From Saprospiraceae bacterium (GTDB taxonomy: Bacteria > Bacteroidota > Bacteroidia > Chitinophagales > Saprospiraceae), in contig JADKDE010000002.1 in NCBI GenBank assembly GCA_016718505.1, positions 868,001-932,000 of the forward strand: a stretch of 64,000 nt of DNA, written 5' to 3'. The position numbers and the translations under genes were made by a program. How positions within the stretch are numbered: position 1 is the stretch's first letter; every line of letters begins with the position of its first letter. The notes beneath the pieces were generated by a model. That model searched no databases, was not told the origin of the DNA, and worked only from the letters and a program-made list of their open reading frames with translations. Shown one piece after another: positions 29,376-38,401 of the stretch.

Positions 29376-29846
29376 TTAGATCTCAACTTTTAGCAAATCA
29401 ATGTCGAAAATCAAGACCGAATTGGCAGGTATTTTATCCAAAGAACTATCCCCGTAACCTAGGCTAGATGGAACCAATAGTTTTATTTTGCCTCCCGAAA
29501 GGATTTTTGGCAAACCTTCCCTCAGTCCATAGATCAACGAATTGAGTCTGGTCTTAAGTACCTGATCCGGAAGACTGTCTGAGGTGTCAAACTGCGTACC
29601 ATTCACTAAGTGCCCGTGGTATTTGATGGTGATGATTGAAGACTCTACAGGGCGCAGGCCACTGCCTCCATCAACGATCTTATAATGCAATCCTGTGGTT
29701 GAGTTTTGTACATCAGTGAGTCCATTGGCCGCTATATATTCTTGAATGATGGCTATATCTTTTTCCTTTTGGCTTTGGGTAGTAGTACACCTGACGGCGA
29801 TAAAACCTAGGAAAACGAAAAAAAGTATTATTTGTATATTCTTCAT
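29376..29846 (-). CDS. FKBP-type peptidyl-prolyl isomerase, lipoprotein
   Basis: 156 residues. A signal peptide with a lipobox-like end (GFIAVRC, Cys 20) is followed by an FKBP domain at about 50-156: ITIKYHGHLVNGTQFDTS, LIYGLREGLPKILSGGKIKL and VPSSLGYGD...IPANSVLIFDIDLL. It should catalyse proline isomerisation in the periplasm or on the outer membrane. It stands between recR and lpdA on the same strand. Confidence 0.9.
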   Translation of the reverse strand: MKNIQIILFFVFLGFIAVRCTTTQSQKEKDIAIIQEYIAANGLTDVQNSTTGLHYKIVDGGSGLRPVESSIITIKYHGHLVNGTQFDTSDSLPDQVLKTRLNSLIYGLREGLPKILSGGKIKLLVPSSLGYGDSSLDKIPANSVLIFDIDLLKVEI

Positions 29847-29892
29847 GATGCTCTGTATAGTGATAAGATAACGTTGGATTTTGAAAATAATT

Positions 29893-31290
29893 TTATAAAT
29901 GGATTACCTCGCCGTAAGCAGCTGCGGTAGCTTCCATAATGGCCTCGCTCATAGTTGGATGAGGATGGATGGACTTAATGATCTCGTGTCCCGTAGTCTC
30001 CAGTTTCCTAGCAACTACCACTTCGGCGATCATTTCTGTCACGTTGGCGCCAATAAAATGAGCACCGAGCCATTCTCCATACTTTTCATCAAAAATAACT
30101 TTTACGAAACCATCTTTAGTGCCCGCTGCGCTTGCTTTGCCACTGGCAGAAAATGGAAACTTACCTATTTTTAGGGTGTAACCTGCTGCTTTTGCTGCAG
30201 CCTCTGTGTAGCCAACGGATGCGACTTCTGGTGTACAATACGTACAGGAAGGAATATTGTTGTAATCAATGGGTTCTGGATTATGCCCTGCTATTTTTTC
30301 GACACAAATAATTCCCTCAGCACTGGCAACATGCGCTAGGGCAGGGGTAGGGATAACGTCTCCAATGGCATAAAATCCAGCCACATTGGTCTTGAAAAAT
30401 GGATCTACCTTGATAAATCCTCTATCGGTGGCAATGCCCAAGTCCTCTAAACCTAGATTTTCAGTATTGGGGCTGATGCCAGCTGCAGATAATACTACAT
30501 CGCAGGTGATTTCGGTGATTTGGTTTGTCTTGTTGTCTTTGACTTTCACTAAGCAGCCCTCATGGTGTTCGACTACGGACTCAACTGCTGCATTGGCCAT
30601 GATGGTCATGCCTTTCTTCGCGTATATCTTGGTCAATTCTTTGGAGATATCGGCGTCTTCTCTTGGTACCAATCCCTGTTCGAGATATTCTACCAAGGTC
30701 ACTTGGGTTCCTAATGTCTGATAAAAATAGGCAAACTCAACCCCGATCGCACCACCACCTACGACGACCATTTTCTTCGGTTGTTTTTCTAGGGACATGG
30801 CTTGGCGATATCCGATGATTCTCTTTCCATCTATCGGTAAATTCGGCAATTCTTTAGCTCTCGCACCTGTGGCAATGATCACGTGTGGCGCGCTATAAGT
30901 CTCCGAAGTGCCATCAGCTTTTACTACTACTATGCTCTTGTCTTTTTGCAATTTAGCGGTACCGATGACGACGTTTATTTTGTTTTTTTTCATCAAAAAC
31001 TGGACGCCTTTGCTCATCCCGTCAGCCACTCCGCGGCTTCTACTAATTACTTGCGGAAACTGTACAGAACCACCTTGTACTGTAATGCCGTATTCTTGTG
31101 CATGATTGAGATAGTCGAATACTTGAGCGCTCTTTAATAGGGCTTTAGTCGGGATACAACCCCAGTTCAAACAAATGCCGCCTAGGTTTTCTCGCTCTAT
31201 GATGGCAACTTTTTTGCCCAATTGTGAAGCTCTGATGGCTGCTACATAACCTCCTGGTCCGCTCCCTATGATGATGATATCAAATTGCAT
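29893..31290 (-). CDS. lpdA: Dihydrolipoyl dehydrogenase (E3)
   Basis: 465 residues. It reoxidises dihydrolipoamide in pyruvate and 2-oxoglutarate dehydrogenase complexes, with FAD and NAD. Visible are IIIGSGPGGYVAAIRA (FAD loop), GGICLNWGCIPTKALL (redox disulfide Cys pair), VVVGGGAIGVEFAYFY (NAD loop), GFYAIGDVIPTPALAHVA and the dimer-interface HPHPTMSEAI with the catalytic His. Full length, no anomaly. Confidence 0.96.
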   Translation of the reverse strand: MQFDIIIIGSGPGGYVAAIRASQLGKKVAIIERENLGGICLNWGCIPTKALLKSAQVFDYLNHAQEYGITVQGGSVQFPQVISRSRGVADGMSKGVQFLMKKNKINVVIGTAKLQKDKSIVVVKADGTSETYSAPHVIIATGARAKELPNLPIDGKRIIGYRQAMSLEKQPKKMVVVGGGAIGVEFAYFYQTLGTQVTLVEYLEQGLVPREDADISKELTKIYAKKGMTIMANAAVESVVEHHEGCLVKVKDNKTNQITEITCDVVLSAAGISPNTENLGLEDLGIATDRGFIKVDPFFKTNVAGFYAIGDVIPTPALAHVASAEGIICVEKIAGHNPEPIDYNNIPSCTYCTPEVASVGYTEAAAKAAGYTLKIGKFPFSASGKASAAGTKDGFVKVIFDEKYGEWLGAHFIGANVTEMIAEVVVARKLETTGHEIIKSIHPHPTMSEAIMEATAAAYGEVIHL

Positions 31291-31379
31291 ATTTACTCGT
31301 GATAAATTTTATATAAAAAAATAAAAAGCGTCCAAAGGTACGATTTATGGACGATATTGTCAAACAAATCTACCTAAAC

Positions 31380-31964
31380 CTATGGGTAATTGACGGAATT
31401 GCCCCAGCGAAAGGATGTATGATTGAGTCCAATCAAATCGATAACTCTATCGACCACCGTTTGAGCTGCAGCCTCGAGGGTTTGTGGTTTAGAATAAAAG
31501 GAAGGAGAAGCTGGACATATGATGGCTCCTGCTTCTGTAAGAGAGGTCATGTTGCGCAGATGAATCAAATTGTACGGGGTCTCCCTAGGGACGATGATGA
31601 GTTTTCTCCTTTCCTTGAGCATGACATCGGCAGAACGAGTGATTAAATCTTCGGATAGACCATGAGCCATCCTTCCGAGTAAACCCATAGAACAGGGACA
31701 TATCACCATGGCATCTATTAAGGCAGATCCAGAAGCCGAAGGTGCAAAAAAATCATTGTTTTCTCGCCATTGGAAGGGGTAATCTGCTGGGTCAAATTTA
31801 CTGCCCATCTCTAATTCCCAATTGATCTTGGCATTGGCAGAAATGATGGCCTGCACTGAAAGTGATCTAGGCGAAAATTCTTTGAGGTAATCCATCAGCA
31901 GCTTCGCATAGATGCTGCCACTGGATCCTCCGATGGCCAAAACTATTTTTGAAGGGCTTTCCAT
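31380..31964 (-). CDS. ubiX: UbiX-family flavin prenyltransferase
   Basis: 194 residues. The family joins dimethylallyl phosphate to FMN to make the prenyl-FMN cofactor of UbiD decarboxylases. Sequence: IVLAIGGSSGSIYAKLL (FMN-binding glycine loop), DAMVICPCSMGLLGRMAHGL and VPRETPYNLIHLRNMTSLTEAGAII, all diagnostic. The N-terminal Met at 31964 fits the glycine loop position. No ubiD lies in the window. Confidence 0.93.
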   Translation of the reverse strand: MESPSKIVLAIGGSSGSIYAKLLMDYLKEFSPRSLSVQAIISANAKINWELEMGSKFDPADYPFQWRENNDFFAPSASGSALIDAMVICPCSMGLLGRMAHGLSEDLITRSADVMLKERRKLIIVPRETPYNLIHLRNMTSLTEAGAIICPASPSFYSKPQTLEAAAQTVVDRVIDLIGLNHTSFRWGNSVNYP

Positions 31965-32042
31965 ATCTTCTTTTATTGCTTTTTAGAGTGGATAAAGGTA
32001 CTAAAAATATTATTATCTCGTCAATGGCATTTTGCCAAGTGC

Positions 32043-32165
32043 GTGAGCGGTGGTAGTGATCGCCTCCATCCCCTCTGGGTGAGGGGCGAGTCTCGGCTCC
32101 CGAGGGAGTCAGAGACCGAAACGAAGTGGAGTCACGAACGACGCGACCCGAAGGGGCACGCCCAC
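32043..32165. repeat. GC-rich intergenic repeat (family B, opposite orientation)
   Basis: Contains cgacccgaaggggcacgccc and a palindromic ggctcccgagggagtc. Read on the minus strand it begins gggcgtgccccttcgggtcg, a sort of segment I recall as a common Bacteroidota intergenic repeat. It separates ubiX and cca and creates a false N-terminal extension of cca. Confidence 0.6.
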
Positions 32166-32186
32166 ACATATATCGAGGTAGAATTT

Positions 32187-33650
32187 ATGAGTAATTTTAT
32201 ACCTTTGCGAAAAAAAAAGTCCTTGACACCCAAGATCGAACTCAGTCACAAAGAAACCCAATTGTTCAATATCATATCAAATTGCGCCTCCAAGTTGGGG
32301 TTCGAAGTGCTATGTATTGGTGGTTTTGTGCGGGATAAAATATTGGGACGGCCTGTGAAAGATATCGATTTCGTGACGGATAAAGACGGTATTGCGCTGG
32401 CTTTGGAAGTGGCGAAAAGCCTTGGGCAAGAGGACAATATCCATGTTTTTAAGAATTTTGGTACAGCGATGCTCCGATACGACGACATGGACGTGGAGTT
32501 CGTTGGCGCACGAAAAGAATCTTATTCCGATGATTCGAGAAACCCCCAAGTGGAGCCTGGGACGCTAGAAGATGACCAAAAAAGGCGGGACTTTACGATC
32601 AATGCGCTGGCCATAAATTTGGTAGATTTGGGGCATTATTCGGAGATCGTCGATCCTTTTGGAGGTATTCAAGATCTCAAGGATGGTATCATCAGAACGC
32701 CTTTATCACCTGATAAAACATTCTCAGACGATCCGCTTCGCATGTTGCGCGCCATTCGATTTTCGAATCAGTTGAATTTTACCATCGAAGAAAAAACTTT
32801 CGCATCTTTCCAAGAACAAGCGGACAGGATAAAAATCGTGAGTGCCGAACGAATCATCACCGAATTGAATAAAATCATGCAATGCCCGAAGCCTTCAGTG
32901 GGCTTGAAACTCTTAGAAGAGTCCACGCTGCTGCAAAGAATCCTGCCTGAACTCAGCGACCTAAAAGGCGTGGCGTATATCGAAGGGGTAGGGCATAAAG
33001 ACAATTTCTACCACACCTTAGAAGTCATCGACAACGTGGCTTCAGTGAGCGACAACATCTGGCTGCGCTGGGCTGCATTGTTCCACGATATAGCCAAAAC
33101 GCATACTAAAAAATACGAAAATGGCGGATGGACCTTCCATGGCCACGAAATGCTTGGAGCAGCTTTGTTGCCGAAGATATTTAGGCGATTGCGACTCCCT
33201 TTGGATCACAAACTCAAATACGTACAACAGTTGGTGCGACTGCATCTTAGACCTATTTCGCTGACCAAAGAAAATATCACAGATGCCGCCATCCGAAGGC
33301 TTATCTTCGATGCGGGTGAAAGTCTGGAGGACTTGATGATCCTGTGCAAAGCAGACATCACGTCTAAAAACGAATCCAAGAAAAAGCGTTTTTTGGACAA
33401 TTATCGCTTGGTGGAACAGAAAATGATAGAGGTAGAGGAGAGGGACAGAATCAGAACTTGGCAGCCGCCCATCAGCGGCGACTCAATAATGGAATTCTTC
33501 GGATTGAAGCCTTGCAAGGAAGTTGGCATCTTGAAAAATGCCCTCAAAGATGCCATCTTGGACGGCAATATCCCCAACGAGGTCGGCCCAGCTTATGAAT
33601 TCATCACTACGCTTGGGGCTGAGTTGGGCTTGAAGCCAAAATCCAATTAA
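32187..33650 (+). CDS. cca: CCA tRNA nucleotidyltransferase / poly(A) polymerase family with HD domain
   Basis: 487 residues from ATG 32187 (MSNFIPLRKKK). The frame stays open back to 32043, but only through repeat sequence, so I rejected that start. A class II nucleotidyltransferase domain has CIGGFVRDKILGRPVKDIDF near 48 (metal-binding Asp pair), then RRDFTINALAINL and DDPLRMLRAIRFSNQLNF. An HD domain has LRWAALFHDIAKTHTKKY near 295. It adds or repairs the 3' CCA of tRNAs. Its stop overlaps the convergent gene by four bases. Confidence 0.93.
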   Translation: MSNFIPLRKKKSLTPKIELSHKETQLFNIISNCASKLGFEVLCIGGFVRDKILGRPVKDIDFVTDKDGIALALEVAKSLGQEDNIHVFKNFGTAMLRYDDMDVEFVGARKESYSDDSRNPQVEPGTLEDDQKRRDFTINALAINLVDLGHYSEIVDPFGGIQDLKDGIIRTPLSPDKTFSDDPLRMLRAIRFSNQLNFTIEEKTFASFQEQADRIKIVSAERIITELNKIMQCPKPSVGLKLLEESTLLQRILPELSDLKGVAYIEGVGHKDNFYHTLEVIDNVASVSDNIWLRWAALFHDIAKTHTKKYENGGWTFHGHEMLGAALLPKIFRRLRLPLDHKLKYVQQLVRLHLRPISLTKENITDAAIRRLIFDAGESLEDLMILCKADITSKNESKKKRFLDNYRLVEQKMIEVEERDRIRTWQPPISGDSIMEFFGLKPCKEVGILKNALKDAILDGNIPNEVGPAYEFITTLGAELGLKPKSN

Positions 33651-34231
33651 TGAAGAAACATCTTCCAGAGAATCCCCAAGATGACCGTGGCTACAATAGC
33701 GAATATGATAATGACGATCGGAGCAGTCTTGGCATAGCGTCTGGCGAACTGCTCTAGAATCTCATCCGCGCTGATCTCATTCACTTGGAAGGATTCATCC
33801 ATCAAAAATAAGTATCGCTGCTCGGATATATGGGAGGCTTTGTTTCCGTGTTTTTTTAAGATGATGAAATCGTCGTGGACGAATACGGGATCGTAACTTT
33901 CATTTTTCTGTCTTCCATCTGGAAATACCTTTCGCAGCAGAATGCCCGTTTTGGTATCGAATTGTTGCCAATGCCCGATTCCAACCGATCCATTTTTGGA
34001 AATCAGATATTCCCCATTGGATTTGAATACGTGTAGCGTTTGATCGGCTTCGCTAAGTTGGGCATCTACTTCTAGCCATCGCTTGTCTTTCAGAACATCG
34101 AAAAAACCGAGCAATTGGTTCGGATCTACATTGATATCCTCTAGTACCTTGCTGATTTTTACTTCAAAATCTCGCCAAGAGCCTTGACTTTTGTTGGAGT
34201 GGGTTGTCTCGTCCCATTCGATCATGGTCAT
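33647..34231 (-). CDS. Tail-anchored membrane protein of unknown function
   Basis: 194 residues, soluble N-terminal part with a beta-rich middle (DQTLHVFKSNGEYLISKNG) and one C-terminal helix (APIVIIIFAIVATVILGIL), which suggests a tail-anchored topology. I do not recognise the family. It is directly downstream of the mlaD-like gene (16 bases) on the same strand, so it may belong to that envelope operon. Confidence 0.6.
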   Translation of the reverse strand: MTMIEWDETTHSNKSQGSWRDFEVKISKVLEDINVDPNQLLGFFDVLKDKRWLEVDAQLSEADQTLHVFKSNGEYLISKNGSVGIGHWQQFDTKTGILLRKVFPDGRQKNESYDPVFVHDDFIILKKHGNKASHISEQRYLFLMDESFQVNEISADEILEQFARRYAKTAPIVIIIFAIVATVILGILWKMFLH

Positions 34232-34247
34232 GGCATTCGATTTTTAT

Positions 34248-35336
34248 TTACTGTTTTTCTTTAAGTCCCACAGAATCCAGAATCGACAGAGCTGGATCAT
34301 GCGAAGGCAATTCGTACTGCTTTTGCTTCTTTCCAAATACGCTGACATTGACATATCGCTTTGGATTGAGCCTAAAGTCTGTCAGGAATATGTCCAAATT
34401 CTTGATCGTTCTATTGAGATTGTTGTAAAGCGCCTCGTCGTTGGCGAGTTTTCCAAGCGTTCCTTCACCGCTTTTGACCTTGTGGAGGATGCCTTCCAGT
34501 TCTTTGATCGTCTGTGTTGATGATTTCAGCGTTTGTTTCAGGGTGACGATCGCATCTTGGGTTAATTCAAGTGTCGTATCCACATTTTTGACCGTTCTAG
34601 ACAATTGCGCCTTGTTGAGATCGGCCGTTATGGATTCCGTATTTTTGATCAATGCAGCTATCTTGTCGTTGCTGCTTTTTATGTTCTGTGTGATGGATTC
34701 TAGATTCTTGATGGTGCCTTCGATGGACTTCGTGGTAGCTTGTGTCAGCGAATTCAAGCTCGTAGTCATCAACTTGGCTTGTAAAGCTGTTACCCTCGCA
34801 TCGTGGAGCGTGTGAACCATGGCCCCGCCTTCATCCGCCTCTATCTTTTGATCCAAGCTGTCTAAGAATTTATTCGCTTCACCCTTAGCAAAAACTGAAT
34901 ATGAACTCAGCTTGTCTTCTGGAAACATGGATTGTAAGATCTCTTAGTCCTGCCTATGAGATAATCCCCCGATACGGCACAATCATCCGTACACGTATAG
35001 CCAAATAACAGATTCAACGCCTTGCCACCCATGAATCCCGTGGAAGTGATCTCCCGCGATGGTATTCTTCGGGATCTTCACCTTGGAGGTAACGTCCAGC
35101 ACGACGATGATGATTTGCTGGTTGTCCGGCTTGAGGTATATATCTTGTACCGTTCCGACCTCCATGCCATTGATAAATACTGGAGTAGAAACGTTCAATC
35201 CGTCTATTTGCTTGTACTCAACGTAAAAGGTATAAGAACTTTTAAATAGATTTTTACCCTTCAAGAATTTATAGCCCCATACAAGGCTGAGTATCGAAAT
35301 CAATGCTAGCAGACCTATCCTTGCTTCTCTTGACAT
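34248..35336 (-). CDS. MCE/MlaD-family lipid-transport protein, two compensating frame breaks
   Basis: ATG at 35336. N-terminal membrane helix (ARIGLLALISILSLVWGY), then an MCE domain with FYVEYKQIDGLNVSTPVFI and GMEVGTVQDIYL. An extra G near 35048 and a missing T near 34938 break the frame. Repaired, it reads IAEITSTGFMGGKALNLLFG...GDYLIGRTKRSLQSMFPEDK and continues through a long helical Thr/Ser/Lys/Asn segment to 34248, 362 residues in all. MCE proteins form lipid conduits between the membranes. The Mla ATPase and permease are not nearby. Confidence 0.85.
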
Positions 35337-35509
35337 TTGATCTTTTTTTTTTATTAATACGCACAAAGTTACATTAATTACCAAATCAAACACCACACCA
35401 TAGAGTTAATTTTTTTTAGCCTCTCCTCCAAATATTTAGGTCATACAGACGATACCAAGCCAATTATCGCGAATATTTTGTGGCAAGTAAGCAATAAAAA
35501 TAGGTTGGA

Positions 35510-35645
35510 TTTGGGCGCATCCTCCCGCTGGGAGGACCTGGCTATTCGTGGGTTCCGTCTCCCATCATTGCATTACTGGGAGACTCCTACCGACGGAGCG
35601 TCGGCAGGACCACTACTATCCATTGCGCAGCTTTGGGGGGCTTTG
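35510..35645. repeat. GC-rich palindromic intergenic repeat (family B)
   Basis: Contains cctcccgctgggagg, cctaccgacggagcgtcggcagg and gggttccgtctccc, with several short inverted repeats. It resembles the copies at 12350 and, reversed, 32043. It lies at the left edge of the peptide-modification island. The rest of 35337-36092 holds the promoter and leader described next and no long gene. Confidence 0.6.
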
Positions 35646-35723
35646 CCAATTTAGGCCATGTACTCTCAAGATTGTTTACATGTTAAATATATTATTATTT
35701 TTTGAAAAAATATACGATAAAAT

Positions 35724-35753
35724 TTGTTTATTAAACAGAATCCAGTATTTTTG
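35724..35753 (+). promoter_or_regulatory. Bacteroidota-type promoter upstream of the RiPP precursor
   Basis: TTG at 35724-35726, spacer of 19, TATTTTTG at 35746-35753. It faces the leader ORF at 35772 and, about 340 bases on, the precursor gene. A long untranslated leader or a leader peptide is implied. Confidence 0.68.
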
Positions 35754-35809
35754 TATCAAATAATCAAAGATATGCATCAATACTGGCAATCATTATTCAC
35801 CTCGAACCT
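35745..35809 (+). repeat. 65-bp promoter/leader repeat, copy 1, encoding a tiny ORF (35772-35828)
   Basis: About 56 of 65 bases match 50923-50987, including caaataatcaaagatatgca. Both copies encode an ORF starting MHxxWQxLFTxNL; here it is 18 codons (35772-35828). Three tandem CCTCGAA units (35800-35820) interrupt the likeness. The tiny ORF may be a leader peptide or a relic. Confidence 0.65.
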
Positions 35810-36092
35810 CGAACCTCGAAGTATGTAGTTTATTGGCAACTAGTCAGATACTACTATGTATCCATTGTCTGGTCCTACGCTCTCTGTCAAAATTGTCTAA
35901 GCCTGTATCGGTGGTTTCCGATGCGCTCTATATGTGGATTTTTATCAACAAGTATCCGGAGACTTTGCGATACGAACCTACTTTGGAACCCTCACCATAA
36001 GATACACTTAGAAGGGACATACCCCATACCCTGCTGCACTGTGATGGTGGGCACTTGAAAAGAATGGGGGAGTGTATATTAATTTTTAGATT

Positions 36093-36308
36093 ATGAAAAA
36101 ATTATCAATCAACCAATTTTTAACTTCAAAAGTAACCGCCTTGGATCAAAATCAAATGAGACATATTTTGGGAGGTGCCACCTCATGGTATACTGTTAAT
36201 AAATGTGGAGATATAACAGGAAGTGGAACAGATACCATTGGAGCGGATAAAGTGACAACTTATAGCGCAGGTGGAGGGTCACCGAAAGATGATTCAAATT
36301 TATGCTAA
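36093..36308 (+). CDS. Double-glycine-leader RiPP precursor of the grasp-with-spasm type
   Basis: 71 residues. The leader (about residues 1-28) has KKLSINQF..VTALDQNQMRHILGG: the L..L..M..I.GG pattern recognised by C39 peptidases, as in Bacteroidota GG-leader natural product precursors. Cleavage after GG28 would release a core of about 43 residues rich in Thr, Ser, Asp, Gly and Lys with two Cys, ending DDSNLC. Hydroxyl and carboxylate side chains are what an ATP-grasp graspetide ligase joins by ester or amide links. It is followed at once by the modifying and export genes. Only one precursor is visible. Confidence 0.85.
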   Translation: MKKLSINQFLTSKVTALDQNQMRHILGGATSWYTVNKCGDITGSGTDTIGADKVTTYSAGGGSPKDDSNLC

Positions 36309-36320
36309 ATACTGCTTGAT

Positions 36321-37259
36321 GTGAGTAAATCAAAGTATAAAAATTTACTGATTGGAGGGTGTATCCTATGTTGGTACATCCTCCCTTTGCGATTGTCTTC
36401 GCAAGAGTTACTTGAATATTATCCACCTCAACATGCACAGGTTTCAGATTCTATTTATAGAAAATGGAGTAATGAATTGAAAGAATTTTTTCTTGAAGGA
36501 AAAAATAAAATTTGTAACTATTGTCCCTCTGGTATTGTAATTTGTTATTGTCATTTAAAAGCTAACCCAGAAATTATTTGGAATTCAATTATCTATTCTT
36601 TAAAAACCGACTCTATTTTTACTTGTAAATTTGACTTCAACTTGGATCTAAGGAATAAAATTATTAAGTCCGCCATTACGCCTAAACAATATTTTGAATA
36701 TCGCAAGATATGTGACACAGTATTTAAAAGGGTCGATTCATCATTAATTAAAGAGTTGGTCAAAATAAAGCAAAGGGATGAGCAAATTCGAGAGCATCAC
36801 ACGTATGAAGAAATTAGAACTAATAAAAAGCTACAAGATGAAATGGTTCAACTAGATACCATCAATATGAGACATATTGACGATATACTCCTCAGATATG
36901 GACGATATCCAGGCAAGAAATTGGTTGATGAAATGTCGGGAGTAGTGGCGTCCGTCATTCTACACTCACCGTACGCCAACCAATTAAAATACTTTCTACA
37001 CATTGAAAAGGCAGTTTACAACCATGATTTAAGTCCTCAATATTTGGCTTTATTAACAGATCGCATAAAAATGATTGAAGGTAAGCCACAAGAATTCTGC
37101 TCCCAAATAGTTTATGATGAAAAGAAAAAAAAGGAAGTATTGTACAAGTATCAGGGGACAATCCAAGAAGTTGAAAAGCGACGGATACGTTTTAGAATGC
37201 TATCGTTGAAGCAATATCTAGAAAATTATTATCCCCACATAGAATATCCAAATAAGTGA
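36321..37259 (+). CDS. Secreted DUF6624-like protein, RiPP-operon copy 1
   Basis: 312 residues from a GTG at 36321. An N-terminal hydrophobic segment (IGGCILCWYILPLRLSSQ) is probably a signal peptide. The body has KQYFEYRKICDTVFKRVDSS near 115 and a C-terminal domain with GRYPGKKLVDEMS, LTDRIKMIEGKPQEFCSQIV, resembling DUF6624 (the 'G.P....vG....a..l..hs...Q...L...DR....G.pQ.yGtQ' pattern). It lies between precursor and ligase, and the ligase starts inside its last codons, so it is part of the operon. Two paralogues follow at 45.9 and 46.9 kb. Role unknown: peptide binding, processing or self-protection are guesses. Confidence 0.75.
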   Translation: MSKSKYKNLLIGGCILCWYILPLRLSSQELLEYYPPQHAQVSDSIYRKWSNELKEFFLEGKNKICNYCPSGIVICYCHLKANPEIIWNSIIYSLKTDSIFTCKFDFNLDLRNKIIKSAITPKQYFEYRKICDTVFKRVDSSLIKELVKIKQRDEQIREHHTYEEIRTNKKLQDEMVQLDTINMRHIDDILLRYGRYPGKKLVDEMSGVVASVILHSPYANQLKYFLHIEKAVYNHDLSPQYLALLTDRIKMIEGKPQEFCSQIVYDEKKKKEVLYKYQGTIQEVEKRRIRFRMLSLKQYLENYYPHIEYPNK

Positions 37260-38247
37260 TATATTTATTATCCAACCAAAACGATAGCACTTCTGATTTA
37301 ATTTCAGAATATTTAAGATATTTCGGAACCGATTTTTATCGATTAGATTACCAGGATTCAATACAAACTTTTACAATGAGATTAAGTGATAATGCTCAAG
37401 AATTTGGGTTTCAGCACTTAGGGTGTGAATATGTGATGGATAGAGATTCCACATATTTCTTCAGACGAGGAGCGATTAAATTTAATGTTCCAATCAGCAA
37501 CTCTGATGAATTTAATCCAGATGCAAAGAAATTTCTTGAAAACGAAATAGATACCATACACGCCTCCCTTCCATATTTGGCTGAGAATATCAATACTTTT
37601 GAAAAGGAAAAATACTGCAATAAACTGATAAATCTAAAATATGCTTGTGATATTGGTATGAATATACCTGATACTTTGGTTACCAATAGTAAAAAAGAAG
37701 CCATTGATTTTTGTACGAAATACAGCAAGGTAATAACCAAACCAATTGGGAATGCCCATATTGGATTTGTTGCTGGAAATGAAATTTTTCATTCTACAGG
37801 TACAAGAGTTGTAGAATTAGAAGATTTACATAACTTAGATGAAGATTTGGACCCATGTTGTTGCAGGAATATGAAGAAAAGGAGGTAGAGCTGCGAGTAT
37901 TTTATTTTTTAGGTTTAATTTATTGCATGGCTATTTTTAGCCAAAAAGACGAAAAGACTAAAATTGATTATAGAAATTACAATAAGGAAAGACCAAATCG
38001 AAATGTTCCGTTCACATTGCCCAATGATTTGAAGAAAAAAATAGCGTTGTTTTTTGAAAAAACAGGGCTACAATCAGGGTCTTTAGACTTTATCCTAAAC
38101 AAAGAAGGGAAATATATTTTCCTAGAGGTAAACCCTTCTGGGCAATTTGGTTGGGTCTCCTCGAACTGTAATTTTTATATTGAAAAAAATATAGCATTAG
38201 CTTTAGAAAATTACCATTCAAAACATGGATTTAACAAAAATTTATAA
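37256..38247 (+). CDS. gwsG: Grasp-with-spasm ATP-grasp peptide maturase (graspetide ligase), one frame break
   Basis: The GTG start overlaps the previous stop. N-terminal part: YLLSNQNDSTSDLISEYL and FFRRG, as in graspetide ligases. C-terminal ATP-grasp part: SKVITKPIGNAHIGF, ELRVFYFLGLIYCMAIFSQ, GSLDFILNKEGKYIFLEVNP and SGQFGW. The family uses ATP to join Ser/Thr or Lys side chains to Asp/Glu in a core peptide. The frame breaks at CCC, 37852-37854; one more C gives DLDPMLLQEYEEKEVELR and 330 residues, the family's usual size. The substrate is probably the peptide at 36093. Confidence 0.9.
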
Positions 38248-38401
38248 TACAAATATTAAAAAGCTCCCTTTGATTTTTCATTATGTAAAAGTAGAGGAAG
38301 TAGTTAAAGAATTTGAGGATACCAAATTGCCTCTTAATGACAATTTACTATTTTATAAACCCATTTCGAAATCATGCATTCTCAAGAAAAAGGAAAAATA
38401 A
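38225..38401 (+). CDS. Small unknown ORF between gwsG and gwsS
   Basis: 58 codons, MDLTKIYNTNIKKLPLIFHY... ending SCILKKKEK. It overlaps the end of gwsG by 23 bases and the start of gwsS by 28, so the three may be translationally coupled. It is mildly basic with no signal peptide. I do not recognise it; a recognition or adaptor peptide is possible, as is a chance frame. Confidence 0.45.
   Translation: MDLTKIYNTNIKKLPLIFHYVKVEEVVKEFEDTKLPLNDNLLFYKPISKSCILKKKEK

Noticed and set aside
31867..32169. Minus-strand frame overlapping the start of ubiX
   Set aside because: It is made of repeat sequence and the ubiX start in another frame.
32043..32186. N-terminal extension of cca starting at 32043
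   Set aside because: The extra 48 residues are translated repeat sequence rich in Arg, Glu and Ser. MSNFIPLRKKK at 32187 fits the start of the family.
35800..35820. Three tandem CCTCGAA units as a CRISPR-like array
   Set aside because: Seven-base units without spacers: a microsatellite-like tandem repeat only.
36196..36438. Minus-strand frame opposite the precursor
   Set aside because: Antisense to both the precursor and the DUF6624 start, no homology seen.
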